From Neobacillus rhizosphaerae (GTDB lineage: Bacteria > Bacillota > Bacilli > Bacillales > Cytobacillaceae), in assembly GCF_937468385.1 (NCBI RefSeq), contig NZ_CALBWS010000022.1, forward strand, positions 30,311 through 94,310: DNA of 64,000 bases, in the 5' to 3' direction. The notes under the pieces were generated by a model, which worked only from the letters and a program-made list of their open reading frames with translations, searched no databases and was not told the DNA's origin. Of this stretch, positions 33,883 to 43,099 are shown in pieces. Both the position numbers and the translations under genes were made by a program. How positions within the stretch are numbered: position 1 is the first letter of the stretch; each line of letters opens with the position of its first letter.

Positions 33883-34431
33883 CTGGAAGAGTTTGTTGCC
33901 GACTTAATCAAATTGGAAGATGATGAAATACTTTTTAATGAAATCATGACAAGATACGGTCAAGATATCTTGCAGCTTGTATTTTCATATGTGCGAAATA
34001 AACAATTGGCCGAGGATTTAACGCAGGATATATTTGTAAAGTGCTACAAAGCGCTTCATACATACAAACAAAACGCTAAACTGAAAACCTGGCTATTTAA
34101 AATTGCCTCAAATCATTGCAAGGATTATTTACGAAGCTGGTATTTCCGAAAAGTGATCGCAACCGAAAAGATGGCTGAAATGACCGTTTCATCCGGCCAA
34201 AATGTCGAACAAGCTGTCCTTGAACATGAAGAGGAACAAACAATTGCGAATGCCGTTTTGAAGTTACCAATGAAGTATCGTGAAGTCATCTACCTTTTCT
34301 ATTTTGAAGATATGTCGTTGAAAGAAATTGAATCCGTCTTGGATGTGAATCAAAACACCGTTAAATCAAGATTAAAGCGTGCAAAATCGTTATTAAAAGA
34401 AGAACTGGAGGACTTAGATGGTGGAAAATAA
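33883..34431 (+). CDS. ECF-type RNA polymerase sigma factor
   Basis: Region 2 (QLVFSYVRNKQLAEDLTQDI then FVKCYKALHTY, KTWLFKIASNHCKDYLRS) and region 4 (LPMKYREVIYLFYFEDMSLK with EIESVLDVNQNTVKSRLKRA) are intact. The open frame extends upstream of TTG 33913 to CTG 33883, which has AAAGGAG nine bases before it, whereas the TTG has none; CTG is therefore the likelier start (182 residues). It overlaps the next gene by 14 bases. No anti-sigma factor of standard type is visible; the downstream proteins may regulate it. Confidence 0.9.
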   Translation: MEEFVADLIKLEDDEILFNEIMTRYGQDILQLVFSYVRNKQLAEDLTQDIFVKCYKALHTYKQNAKLKTWLFKIASNHCKDYLRSWYFRKVIATEKMAEMTVSSGQNVEQAVLEHEEEQTIANAVLKLPMKYREVIYLFYFEDMSLKEIESVLDVNQNTVKSRLKRAKSLLKEELEDLDGGK

Positions 34432-34819
34432 ACTAAGAAATCTAAAACAATCGATGAAGAACACTGTTTTTAAAGATTTAGTGTTTACCGAAAAGCACCA
34501 AGAAACAATTCAACGAAATAAAAAACAGGAAAATGTAATCGAAGTCGTCCTTCAGCTTCTCGGTACTGAAAAAACCGGAATAGAATTGGTCCAGCTATTA
34601 AGAGCAAGAAATCTTTCAAAATTTGAGGGTCAAGAAGGATTGATCTACACGATGCTGCACCAATTGGAACAGGATGCCTTGTTAACAAGCCGCTGGAATG
34701 AACCTTTTAAGTATTATGTCATAACTCAAAAGGGTAGAAAATCGTTGAAAAAGTTCGAAGAAAAAAGATGTTCGGAATGGCCTTCTCTCAAAAGACTAGT
34801 TGAAGGTGAAAGCTCATGA
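34418..34819 (+). CDS. PadR-like winged-helix regulator
   Basis: The 133 residues have a PadR-type core: VIEVVLQLLGTEKTGIELVQ then LLRARNLSKFEGQEGLIYTM, LHQLEQDALLTSRW and YYVITQKGRKSLKKFEE. An N-terminal extension of about 40 residues precedes it. It overlaps both neighbours by a few bases, so it is translationally coupled to the sigma gene and the SEDS gene. PadR proteins next to a HAAS-type permease prefix are common in Firmicutes. Ligand unknown. Confidence 0.82.
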   Translation: MVENKLRNLKQSMKNTVFKDLVFTEKHQETIQRNKKQENVIEVVLQLLGTEKTGIELVQLLRARNLSKFEGQEGLIYTMLHQLEQDALLTSRWNEPFKYYVITQKGRKSLKKFEEKRCSEWPSLKRLVEGESS

Positions 34820-36084
34820 TGAAAAAAGAATTCCTCGATTCGGTCATGACCCACGTCCGTTCAAAAGATATCAAAAAAATAGTTAGCAAAGAGCTTGAAC
34901 AGCATATTAAAGTAAACATAGAACATTACTTAAAAGAAGGATACTCAGAGGAAGTAGCAGAACAAAAAGCTGTCGAGCAAATGGGCAGTCCGCTGGCAAT
35001 CGGAACAAAATTTAATCAGATTTACAAACCTAAGCTGGACTGGGGATTAGTTCTTTTATATTTAACTGTTTTAGGGCTAGGAACCCTTCCATTAATCGCC
35101 CTTAAAAACACAGACTTACCAATATACTGGGGGCCAAAAGTATATGGCATTTCACTTGGAATCCTAATCGTCGCTATATTACTATGTTTTGATTATAAAA
35201 AATGGGAACGAAAAGGCTGGATCTTATTTACAATTGGAACTATAATTCTTTTCATTGCCGGTGGTAATGCCATGATGCCTCCTTTGCTAGTTAGTATTAA
35301 TGGTCGTCCCCATTTTCACATTGGGCCATTTATAACCGACACAACTATAGTACTTCCCTTTTATCTTGTAGCCTGGGCCTCATTTTTTAAGAATCACAAA
35401 CTGAAAATATGGCTGCTGGGGATTCTGTTTATTGGTACTTTACTCTTGTTTTTTGGCACCACAAATTTTCCTGCAGTTAGCATTTATATCTTAATGGTGC
35501 TGACTATGTATTGTTTTAGCGGCAGAAAACATATTTTTAAAACAACCATTCTAACCAGTATTGCGGGGCTAATAGGGTTAACTGTAATTTGGCAAAGAAT
35601 GTACCCTTTTCAAAAAGAACGAATTTACGCTTTTTTGGATCCACAAAGCTACTCTTCAACTACTGGGTATATTCCCATTCAAATTGAAAAAATTCTCAAG
35701 GAAGTGACATGGGGATTTCAAGCGATACCGAAAAACGCGCTATATCCTGAACTCCATACGGATTTTGTTTTTCTAACATTAAGTTATTCTTATGGCTGGG
35801 GTTTCTCGCTGTTCCTTTTAGCAATATTAACAGTAATCTTAATAAAAATGGCCCTTATGACGGCAAAGATAAAGGACGAGTTTGGTAAGCTGCTAATCAT
35901 CGGCGGACTAACCATCTATTCAGCCCAGCTGCTTTACAACATTGGCATGATATTTGGATTCCTGCCAATTATCCGTATGTCGCTGCCATTTATTAGCTAT
36001 GGCACCGTCCCGATCTTGATAAACAGTTTGGTAATCGGAATAGCACTGAGCATTTATCGGAGGAAGAATTTGATTTGTAACTAG
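34816..36084 (+). CDS. SEDS (FtsW/RodA/SpoVE) protein with N-terminal HAAS-like domain
   Basis: The 422 residues start with a soluble prefix (about 1-75: KELEQHIKVNIEHYLKEGYS, EEVAEQKAVEQMGSPLAIG, YKPKLDW) typical of permease-prefix/HAAS domains, then about ten membrane segments. The C-terminal half has the SEDS loops: LHTDFVFLTLSYSYGWGFSL and MSLPFISYGTVPILINS. SEDS proteins polymerise glycan strands from lipid II with a partner class B PBP. It overlaps the PadR-like gene by four bases. No partner PBP is nearby. Confidence 0.85.
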   Translation: MMKKEFLDSVMTHVRSKDIKKIVSKELEQHIKVNIEHYLKEGYSEEVAEQKAVEQMGSPLAIGTKFNQIYKPKLDWGLVLLYLTVLGLGTLPLIALKNTDLPIYWGPKVYGISLGILIVAILLCFDYKKWERKGWILFTIGTIILFIAGGNAMMPPLLVSINGRPHFHIGPFITDTTIVLPFYLVAWASFFKNHKLKIWLLGILFIGTLLLFFGTTNFPAVSIYILMVLTMYCFSGRKHIFKTTILTSIAGLIGLTVIWQRMYPFQKERIYAFLDPQSYSSTTGYIPIQIEKILKEVTWGFQAIPKNALYPELHTDFVFLTLSYSYGWGFSLFLLAILTVILIKMALMTAKIKDEFGKLLIIGGLTIYSAQLLYNIGMIFGFLPIIRMSLPFISYGTVPILINSLVIGIALSIYRRKNLICN

Positions 36085-36136
36085 ACTGTTTTCCCTGATA
36101 ATTCACCATGTTCCTCATAATGGCAAACAGAGAACC

Positions 36137-36790
36137 TTGGGAAGAGATGTGAATAAAACATTGTACTTGATTAATGGAAGATTCCTTATTATTCTCGGAA
36201 TAATAGGTTATCTTGTTGTAAGAAGTATTCTTATTGGAGTAAAACATAAAAACAATAATCCGATATATTGGTTAATGGAAGTCATCAACTTCCTCTTTGT
36301 TTTATACCTACTATTGGTTGTGTCAGTGACACTATTTCCACTGGCATTATGGATAGATTTTAATATCGAGCATATTAAATTTGGGTTAAATCTGATTCCT
36401 CTTGTTTCAACCATAAAAGATATCAGTAATATTGGCACTGCTTATGATGGTGATGCTGCGTTTATGTTTGGACTAATCATTAAAAATGTAGGCGGAAATA
36501 TTTTATTATTAATGCCTTTAGGTGTATTAGCACCCCTAATATCTAATAAGTATATACATTTTAAAAATATCGTGAAACTAGGTTTTTTGATATCAATCAG
36601 CATTGAATCTATTCAGTTTATTGAAATAGTTGCAGGCGGTTATGGTCGTACAGTTGATGTGGATGATGTAATTTGTAATGTTATAGGTGCTAGTATCGGA
36701 TACCTAATTTATAAAATTCTAATTCGATTAATAAATAAGTATCAGATAAAAGCTTTACTAACAATGGATCCTGAGAAAATGAAAATGTAG
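36137..36790 (+). CDS. VanZ-family membrane protein
   Basis: The 217 residues contain five membrane segments and the VanZ pattern FGLNLIPLVSTI, NVGGNILLLMPLGVLAPL and SIESIQFIEIVAGGYGRTVD with VDDVICNVIGA. Starts either at TTG 36137 or at GTG 36149 behind GGGAAGAG. It follows the SEDS gene by about 50 bases and could be part of that transcript. The role of VanZ proteins outside vancomycin clusters is unknown. Confidence 0.82.
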   Translation: MGRDVNKTLYLINGRFLIILGIIGYLVVRSILIGVKHKNNNPIYWLMEVINFLFVLYLLLVVSVTLFPLALWIDFNIEHIKFGLNLIPLVSTIKDISNIGTAYDGDAAFMFGLIIKNVGGNILLLMPLGVLAPLISNKYIHFKNIVKLGFLISISIESIQFIEIVAGGYGRTVDVDDVICNVIGASIGYLIYKILIRLINKYQIKALLTMDPEKMKM

Positions 36791-36813
36791 ATTTGTTCCA
36801 TTTTGCTCATAAA

Positions 36814-36849
36814 AAGAAGGGGGGAATTAGTAGTTCCACCCTCTTTTTT
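36814..36849 (+). terminator. terminator downstream of VanZ
   Basis: Stem GAAGGGGGGAA paired with TTCCACCCTC (imperfect) followed by TTTTTT. Confidence 0.65.
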
Positions 36850-36913
36850 GGATTGGTATTTCTTGATTCTGTTGAATAAACATGACTTCACAAACGATTG
36901 AATGTCTGAACAA

Positions 36914-36991
36914 TTAAATAACCTCCATACCATTAAAAGTATCATTATAGTCATTTCGTACACTTTTGAATTCCGCCCACCCCATCGTCAT
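36914..36991 (-). other. possible very short gene
   Basis: A 25-codon frame (MTMGWAEFKSVRNDYNDTFN then GMEVI) has GGAGGA before its start. It may be real, or the start of a truncated gene. The remainder of 36850-37280 shows nothing recognisable. Confidence 0.25.
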
Positions 36992-37282
36992 TCCTCCAAT
37001 AATTTTTCTTTTTTTCACAACAGTACCAAATTATACCACTAAAGCATCTAGCAAGGTTCATATATCAGAAAAAAGAACCTTTGATCAATAGTCAAAGGTT
37101 AAAAGGAGAACAAAGTAGTCATGACTAAGTTCCCGAATAGGAGGTCTAAACTCAGAAGAATTTAAACACCTTCATTTTATCATTCTCGGAATATTCATTC
37201 AATCATTTAATGCTGTAAAGAGTAAAAGTTAGTTCAAATGGTATACAATTGTTACAAGCCAATTGCTTAAAAAATATTGTTG

Positions 37283-37341
37283 TTGACATACATGTATATA
37301 CAAGCTAAAATGAAAACGCAATCAAAACTTGTATATACAAG
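37283..37341 (+). promoter_or_regulatory. promoter, two TreR operators and cre of the trehalose operon
   Basis: TTGACA (37283-37288), 17 bases, then TAAAAT (37306-37311) form a SigA promoter. CATGTATATACAAG (37291-37304) lies in the spacer and CTTGTATATACAAG (37328-37341), a perfect palindrome, lies just downstream; both match the TreR operator. TGAAAACGCAATCA (37311-37324) matches the CcpA cre consensus with one mismatch. Repression by TreR, relief by trehalose-6-phosphate and glucose repression follow from the known B. subtilis system. Confidence 0.88.
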
Positions 37342-37439
37342 CGGTTTGAGTTTTTTAAAACGCACAAATGCCTGTATATAAAGGATAAAAAAAGAGATAG
37401 AAAATTGGGGTTAACCCATTAAAACAGGGGGAAAGACAA

Positions 37440-38864
37440 ATGAGTAAGTACGCAGATACTTCAAAAGAGTTACTGAAGCACATTGGCGGTAAAGAAAACA
37501 TTGCAGCCGTTACCCATTGTGTGACGAGAATGCGGTTTGTTTTAAATGATCCATCCAAGGCAGATATTAAAGAAATTGAATCAATAAAACTTGTAAAAGG
37601 TACCTTTACCCAAGCGGGACAATTTCAAGTAATCATCGGCAATGAAGTCTCAAGCTTTTACAACGACTTTGTCAAAATTGCCGGTGTAGACGGGACCTCC
37701 AAAGAAGAAGCCAAAGTAGCAGCGAAGCAAAATATGAACTGGCTGCAAAGAATGATTGCCCATCTTGCTGATATCTTCACACCATTAATCCCTGCCCTTG
37801 TTGTCGGAGGTTTGATCCTCGGTTTCAGAAATGTTATTGGGGACATCAAATTACTTGATGATGGGACCAAAACGATAATTGAAGTATCCCAGTTTTGGGC
37901 GGGTGTTCATTCATTCCTTTGGCTGATTGGCGAAGCAGTATTCCACTTCCTTCCAGTCGGAATTACCTGGTCGGTGACGAAGAAAATGGGTGGTTCACAA
38001 ATTCTTGGTATCGTCCTTGGTATCACACTCGTTTCTCCACAATTGCTAAATGCTTATGGGGTTGCGGGTGCAAAGGATATTCCAGTATGGGATTTCGGTT
38101 TTGCCCAAATTAAGATGATTGGGTATCAAGCACAGGTTATTCCTGCCATTTTAGCCGGATTACTGTTAGCTTTCTTAGAAACCAGACTTCGTAAAATTGT
38201 TCCAAATTCAATTTCGATGATTGTTGTACCGTTCTTTGCCTTACTTCCAACAGTATTAATCGCTCATACTGTATTAGGTCCTATCGGCTGGAGCATCGGT
38301 TCTGGAATTTCACATGTTGTTTATTCTAGCTTAACATCTTCATTTGGCTGGATATTTGCAGCAATCTTTGGTTTTGCTTATGCCCCACTTGTTATTACAG
38401 GGTTGCACCATATGACAAATGCGATTGACCTTCAGCTTATGAGTGAGCTTGGTGGAACCAACCTATGGCCAATGATTGCCCTATCAAATATTGCCCAGGG
38501 TTCTGCGGTTCTAGCGATGATTTATATTAATCGAAAAAATGAAGAAGAAAAGCAAGTATCGATTCCGGCTGCTATCTCCTGTTACCTTGGCGTTACAGAA
38601 CCAGCCATGTTTGGAATCAACTTGAAATATGGATTCCCATTCTTAGCCGCAATGATTGGTTCAATGGTTGCTGCCGTTATTTCAGTGGGGAGCAAGGTGA
38701 TGGCTAACTCCATCGGGGTCGGCGGTCTTCCTGGATTCTTATCGATTCAGCCGCAGCATATGATGATGTTCGCCATTTCCATGGCCGTTGCGATAGCCGT
38801 TCCCTTCATTTTGACAATTGTATTTGCAAAAACAGGAATGAATAAATTTTCTTTTAAAAAATAA
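37440..38864 (+). CDS. treP: PTS trehalose-specific EIIBC component
   Basis: The 474 residues have an N-terminal EIIB domain with the phosphorylation Cys in AAVTHCVTRMRFVL (about residue 27) and a C-terminal EIIC domain with ten or so membrane segments (AHLADIFTPLIPALVVGGLI, GITWSVTKKMGG, HHMTNAIDLQLM). No EIIA is fused, so it must borrow IIA(Glc). It imports trehalose as trehalose-6-phosphate. GGGGGAAAGACAA precedes ATG. First gene of tre operon, followed by treA and treR. Confidence 0.95.
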   Translation: MSKYADTSKELLKHIGGKENIAAVTHCVTRMRFVLNDPSKADIKEIESIKLVKGTFTQAGQFQVIIGNEVSSFYNDFVKIAGVDGTSKEEAKVAAKQNMNWLQRMIAHLADIFTPLIPALVVGGLILGFRNVIGDIKLLDDGTKTIIEVSQFWAGVHSFLWLIGEAVFHFLPVGITWSVTKKMGGSQILGIVLGITLVSPQLLNAYGVAGAKDIPVWDFGFAQIKMIGYQAQVIPAILAGLLLAFLETRLRKIVPNSISMIVVPFFALLPTVLIAHTVLGPIGWSIGSGISHVVYSSLTSSFGWIFAAIFGFAYAPLVITGLHHMTNAIDLQLMSELGGTNLWPMIALSNIAQGSAVLAMIYINRKNEEEKQVSIPAAISCYLGVTEPAMFGINLKYGFPFLAAMIGSMVAAVISVGSKVMANSIGVGGLPGFLSIQPQHMMMFAISMAVAIAVPFILTIVFAKTGMNKFSFKK

Positions 38865-38881
38865 AATAAAACTCCAGTAAT

Positions 38882-38908
38882 GGAGGGAGATGCCTCCCTC
38901 CTTTTTTC
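38882..38908 (+). terminator. terminator-like hairpin between treP and treA
   Basis: Stem GGAGGGAG / CTCCCTCC followed by TTTTTTC, 17 bases after treP. It would reduce read-through into treA, or the 240-base gap may contain a second promoter. Confidence 0.8.
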
Positions 38909-38957
38909 TCATTAAAATAAAAGACTCAATTCTAAAAGATTGTTGCTATCTTTGAAA

Positions 38958-39050
38958 CGCTGATAAAACACGTAAATTCGCTGATAAATGACTTGGACTC
39001 GCTGATAAAACGAATTATTCGCTGATATATCACTAAAAACCGCTGATAAA
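38958..39050 (+). repeat. second CGCTGATAAA array with 21-bp period
   Basis: CGCTGATA begins at 38958, 38979, 39000, 39020 and 39041 (steps 21, 21, 20, 21). One unit, CGCTGATATATCAC, is shared with the array at 9083. The 14-mer TTTACGAAAATAGC follows at 39110-39123. The array sits between treP and treA. Confidence 0.82.
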
Positions 39051-39149
39051 GTTATTTTTTCATTAAAAAATGACTTTTTAGCTTATAAACTTGGTTAAAC
39101 ACAACATTGTTTACGAAAATAGCAAAAAAAAATCAGGTAGGTGTTAAAA

Positions 39150-40817
39150 TTGCAAAAGCCATGGTGGAAAAAAGCAGTCGTCTATCAAATCTATCCAAAA
39201 AGCTTTAATGACACGACGGGAAATGGGATTGGCGACATTCAAGGTATTATTGAAAAACTCGACTATTTAAAAAAACTCGGTATTGATGTCCTCTGGCTCA
39301 CTCCGATCTATCAATCTCCTCAACGTGATAACGGGTATGATATAAGTGATTATTATTCTATTCATGAGGAGTATGGGACCATGGATGACTTTAATATGCT
39401 TTTGGATGAAGCACATAAACGGGACATGAAAATCATCATGGACATCGTCATCAACCACACTTCAACAGAACACGAGTGGTTTAAGCAAGCCAGGTCTTCT
39501 AAAGAGAATCCCTACCGTGACTTTTATATCTGGAAGGATGGCAGTAATGGCGAACCTCCGACAAACTGGGAATCCAAGTTTAGTGGTTCTGCTTGGGAAT
39601 ATGATGAAACCACTGAACAATATTACCTTCATTTGTTCGATGTCAGTCAAGCAGACTTAAACTGGGAGAATGAAAAGGTCCGTGCGGCTTTATATGAAAT
39701 GATGCATTTCTGGCTAAATAAAGGCGTGGACGGTTTCCGTCTTGATGTTATTAATCTCATTTCCAAACATCAGCAGTTTCCTCAGGATAATAGTGACGGA
39801 CGCAAATATTATACAGATGGGCCGCGCATCCATGAGTTTCTACATGAGATGAATGAAAAGGTTTTTTCAAAATTCGATATCATGACTGTCGGCGAAATGT
39901 CGTCTACATCCATTAATAACTGTATTAAATACACCAGCCCTAGCCAAGAAGAGTTAAATATGACCTTCAGCTTCCATCACCTGAAAGTTGATTATCCTAA
40001 TGGCGATAAATGGACCAAAGCAGATTTTGATTTTCCATCCTTGAAACAGATTTTGTCTCAGTGGCAGGTGGAAATGAATCAAGGAGGCGGCTGGAATGCC
40101 CTTTTTTGGTGTAATCATGACCAGCCCCGTGTAGTCTCCCGTTTCGGAAACGATATAAAGTATCATAAAGAATCTGGAAAAATGCTAGCAACAGCAATGC
40201 ATATGATGCAGGGCACTCCATATATTTACCAAGGGGAAGAAATCGGGATGACCAATCCGAAATTCGATTCGATTGATGAGTATCGCGATATCGAGACATT
40301 GAATATTTTTAACATCAAGAAAAATGACGGGTTGGACGAGCAAGAGATTATTGAAATCCTGAAACAAAAATCGCGGGACAATTCCCGGACACCTGTACAA
40401 TGGAATGCGGGAAAAAACGCTGGATTCACAACCGGAACCCCTTGGATTGGCACAGCTGCGAATTATAAGGAAATTAATGCTGAAAAAGCCACGCAGGATG
40501 CAGACTCTATTTTTTATTACTATCAAAAGTTAATCCAATTAAGGAAAGACTATGATATCATTACAGCCGGTGATTTCGAACTTATTTTAGAAAATGATCC
40601 GGAAGTATTCGCCTATTTACGGACGAGCGAGAAGGAAAAATTGCTTGTCATCAATAATTTTTATGAAAAAGACAAGGTATTTGTCCTCCCTGCTCATTTA
40701 CGTCTTGATGACTATGATAGTAAGGTGTTAATCTCTAACTATGAGGATTCTGCTTCAATTGAACAGGAAATTCTCTTACGGCCATATGAGTCGATTGTGT
40801 ATCACCTGAAAAAATGA
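39150..40817 (+). CDS. treA: alpha,alpha-phosphotrehalase
   Basis: The 555 residues form a GH13 enzyme that splits trehalose-6-phosphate to glucose and glucose-6-phosphate. GH13 motifs visible are VVYQIYPKSF, MDIVINHTS, GFRLDVINLIS (nucleophile Asp), TVGEMSST (acid Glu) and FWCNHDQPR. It is highly similar in layout to B. subtilis TreA (561). TTG 39150 is favoured because AGGTAGG lies upstream; the in-frame GTG 39141 overlaps that site. The stop overlaps the frame of treR. Confidence 0.95.
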   Translation: MQKPWWKKAVVYQIYPKSFNDTTGNGIGDIQGIIEKLDYLKKLGIDVLWLTPIYQSPQRDNGYDISDYYSIHEEYGTMDDFNMLLDEAHKRDMKIIMDIVINHTSTEHEWFKQARSSKENPYRDFYIWKDGSNGEPPTNWESKFSGSAWEYDETTEQYYLHLFDVSQADLNWENEKVRAALYEMMHFWLNKGVDGFRLDVINLISKHQQFPQDNSDGRKYYTDGPRIHEFLHEMNEKVFSKFDIMTVGEMSSTSINNCIKYTSPSQEELNMTFSFHHLKVDYPNGDKWTKADFDFPSLKQILSQWQVEMNQGGGWNALFWCNHDQPRVVSRFGNDIKYHKESGKMLATAMHMMQGTPYIYQGEEIGMTNPKFDSIDEYRDIETLNIFNIKKNDGLDEQEIIEILKQKSRDNSRTPVQWNAGKNAGFTTGTPWIGTAANYKEINAEKATQDADSIFYYYQKLIQLRKDYDIITAGDFELILENDPEVFAYLRTSEKEKLLVINNFYEKDKVFVLPAHLRLDDYDSKVLISNYEDSASIEQEILLRPYESIVYHLKK

Positions 40818-40831
40818 ACGGAGTTGTCTTT

Positions 40832-41545
40832 ATGACAAACAAGTACCTAACGATCTATAACAACATTGTCGAGCAAATTAAAAGCGGAGAGATTCTGCCT
40901 CAGACGCTTCTCCCCTCTGAAAACGAGTTAAAGGATCAATTCGATACCTCGAGGGAAACGATACGTAAGGCGCTAAACCTGCTCTCACAAAATGGCTATA
41001 TTCAAAAAGTTAGAGGAAAAGGTTCGATAGTCATTGACATCAGTAAATTTGATTTTCCTGTTTCCGGACTGGTCAGCTTTAAAGAATTAGCGAAAAAAAT
41101 GGGCAGCAAACCAAAAACGATTGTCAATGAGCTCGAGTTAATCAAACCAGATGTCTTTATTAGAAAGCAGCTACAACTTTCTAGTAAAGACATCGTCTGG
41201 AAGGTTATTCGCACACGGGAAATGGGCGGAGAAAAAATAATTTTAGATAAGGATTTCTTATATAAAAAATACGTTCCAAACCTAACAGAAGAAATTTGTG
41301 CCGATTCGATTTATCAGTACCTTGAAAATGAATTAAATCTGACGATTAGCTTCGCTAAAAAGGAAATTGTTGTAGAGGAACCTACAGAAGAAGACCGGAC
41401 CCTGCTGGATCTGGAGGGATTTCACAATGTAGTGGTTATCAAAAATTATGTATATTTAGATGATGCTACCCTCTTCCAATATACAGAATCGAGGCATCGT
41501 CCTGATAAGTTTCGCTTTGTCGACTTTGCACGGAGAACACGCTAG
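40832..41545 (+). CDS. treR: trehalose operon repressor, GntR family
   Basis: The 237 residues have an N-terminal GntR winged helix (YLTIYNNIVEQIKSGEILPQ, LLPSENELKDQFDTSRETIR, NGYIQKVRGKGSIV) and a C-terminal UTRA effector domain, as in B. subtilis TreR (238). It represses the operon from the TATATACAAG palindromes and is released by trehalose-6-phosphate. ATG 40832 has GGAG eight bases upstream; an in-frame ATG at 40814 overlaps the treA stop. Confidence 0.94.
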   Translation: MTNKYLTIYNNIVEQIKSGEILPQTLLPSENELKDQFDTSRETIRKALNLLSQNGYIQKVRGKGSIVIDISKFDFPVSGLVSFKELAKKMGSKPKTIVNELELIKPDVFIRKQLQLSSKDIVWKVIRTREMGGEKIILDKDFLYKKYVPNLTEEICADSIYQYLENELNLTISFAKKEIVVEEPTEEDRTLLDLEGFHNVVVIKNYVYLDDATLFQYTESRHRPDKFRFVDFARRTR

Positions 41546-41565
41546 TTTCATCAATGCCCAAAAAA

Positions 41566-41603
41566 TGAGGAGACCTATTTTCACGTTTGGGTCCCCTCTT
41601 TTC
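41566..41603 (+). terminator. terminator of the tre operon
   Basis: Stem GAGGAGACC / GGGTCCCCTC followed by TTTTCT. Confidence 0.78.
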
Positions 41604-41851
41604 TATCTTCAAAATACTTATTTTTTTCCTGCTCTCCAACTCATCCCCCAGTTAAAGGCGCGATCCATCTGTTCATGTCCGCCGTAATATTCAACCAATC
41701 TTTTTACGTTAAATGTTTGATTTTGAACATTTTCAACCATTGCAATTGCACACATAATTTTCTATCATTTTGGAAATTCTCCCATCTAGTCTTGAGGAAA
41801 AACGTAGGGAAATTTGTTACAATGAGAATACCAATTACTGAGGTGATCTCT

Positions 41852-42529
41852 ATGTGCGGCCGATTTACATTAACTGCTACATTCGAAGAAATAATCGATC
41901 GTTTCGATATTCAATCCTTTATGGAGGAAGAACTTTATTCGCCCAGCTATAATATTGCCCCGTCTCAAGCAGTCCTAGCCGTTATCAATGACGGAAAATC
42001 GAACCGAATGGGGTTTTTAAAATGGGGTCTCGTTCCCTCTTGGGCAAAAGATAGGGCCATTGGCAATAAAATGATCAACGCTCGGTCCGAGTCATTAACT
42101 GAAAAGCCCAGCTTCCGTAATGCATTCAAAAAGAAACGTTGTTTAGTCATTGCCGATAGCTTTTATGAGTGGAAACGCCATGAGGATAAAACGAAAACCC
42201 CCATGCGCATTAAACTAAAGTCAGATGAAATGTTTGCCATGGCCGGCATTTGGGAGGGCTGGAAATCACCGGAGGGAAAAACGCTTTACACATGCTCGGT
42301 AATTACAACTGGTCCAAATGACCTGATGAAAGGTATTCATGATCGGATGCCAGTCATTTTAAAGCCAGAGGATGAAAAAATTTGGCTTGATCCATCCATT
42401 TCTGATAGCAAATTTCTACATCAATTCCTTGTCCCTTTCGATGACAATTTAATGGAGACGTACGAAGTATCTTCTCTTGTGAACTCACCTAAGAATAACT
42501 CAGTTAATCTTATTCAAAAGATTTGTTAA
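41852..42529 (+). CDS. SRAP (SOS response-associated peptidase) protein, YedK/HMCES-like
   Basis: The 225 residues begin MCGRFTLTA, so the catalytic Cys2 is at the mature N-terminus. Other SRAP motifs are PSYNIAPSQ, NARSESLTEKPSF, DSFYEWKR and IHDRMPVIL (His). The family crosslinks to abasic sites in single-stranded DNA and shields them. Start 41852 is fixed by the obligatory MCGRF and by GAGGTGAT; the open frame extends much further upstream but without a site. Confidence 0.93.
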   Translation: MCGRFTLTATFEEIIDRFDIQSFMEEELYSPSYNIAPSQAVLAVINDGKSNRMGFLKWGLVPSWAKDRAIGNKMINARSESLTEKPSFRNAFKKKRCLVIADSFYEWKRHEDKTKTPMRIKLKSDEMFAMAGIWEGWKSPEGKTLYTCSVITTGPNDLMKGIHDRMPVILKPEDEKIWLDPSISDSKFLHQFLVPFDDNLMETYEVSSLVNSPKNNSVNLIQKIC

Positions 42530-42707
42530 AAATACTTTTTCAACATGGACAAGTTCACTACATGCAGGTACAAGCTACATCATATGCTGTACTAACCCAT
42601 AAAGATTTTCCTTCTTTCAAAAGTGGCTCTGGCCGCTTTTTTTTTTGTACTCCCTTCATTGTGGTGTACTTCAACAATCTGGTGGAAAAATCTGATAAAA
42701 TGCAACT

Positions 42708-42757
42708 TATCAGCGTCTTTTTCTAGTTTATCAACGAATATGTCGCTTTTATCAGCG
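42708..42757 (-). repeat. third CGCTGATAAA array (minus orientation)
   Basis: TATCAGCG at 42708 and 42750 and TATCAACG at 42729 are spaced 21 and 21 bases. Read on the minus strand this gives CGCTGATAAA, CGTTGATAAA, CGCTGATAAG. It lies in the 250-base gap after the SRAP gene. Confidence 0.75.
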
Positions 42758-42777
42758 AATCTAAAATTGAGTGTCAG

Positions 42778-43008
42778 CTAATTCCAAAGCACCAATCTTT
42801 TAAAGAAAAGCGGTACGAAAAAACCCCCATTTCTGTGAACTGGAGTTATGTTATGTAAAAAATGCTCATTTAATTTTCCCGGTAAAATCTTAAACAACTT
42901 TTGAAAAAATCTTTTAATAAACTTAAATACAGAACCAAGAAAGTGAAAAAATCCTTCAAAAACAACTTCAACGATGAATTCAACAATTATTTCAAACAAA
43001 AACTGCAT
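42778..43008 (-). CDS. small Phe-rich protein of unknown function
   Basis: The 76 residues are Phe/Ile/Val rich at the N-terminus (MQFLFEIIVEFIVEVVFEGF then FHFLGSVFKFIKRFFQKLFK), which is amphipathic rather than a clear membrane helix. GAAGGAGAAG precedes the ATG. No family recognised; it could be a short membrane-surface protein. Confidence 0.45.
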   Translation of the reverse strand: MQFLFEIIVEFIVEVVFEGFFHFLGSVFKFIKRFFQKLFKILPGKLNEHFLHNITPVHRNGGFFVPLFFKRLVLWN

Positions 43009-43099
43009 TTTAGAATTTCTTCTCCTTCAATAAACCGATTCTATTAACACGCCAAAATTAATTAATCATGTTGGGCTTAAACAATCTGGTTTGAAATGC

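Noticed and set aside
37183..37203. Second FadR-like site near the tre promoter
   Set aside because: Only one half (TATTCATTCA) matches; the other half is absent.
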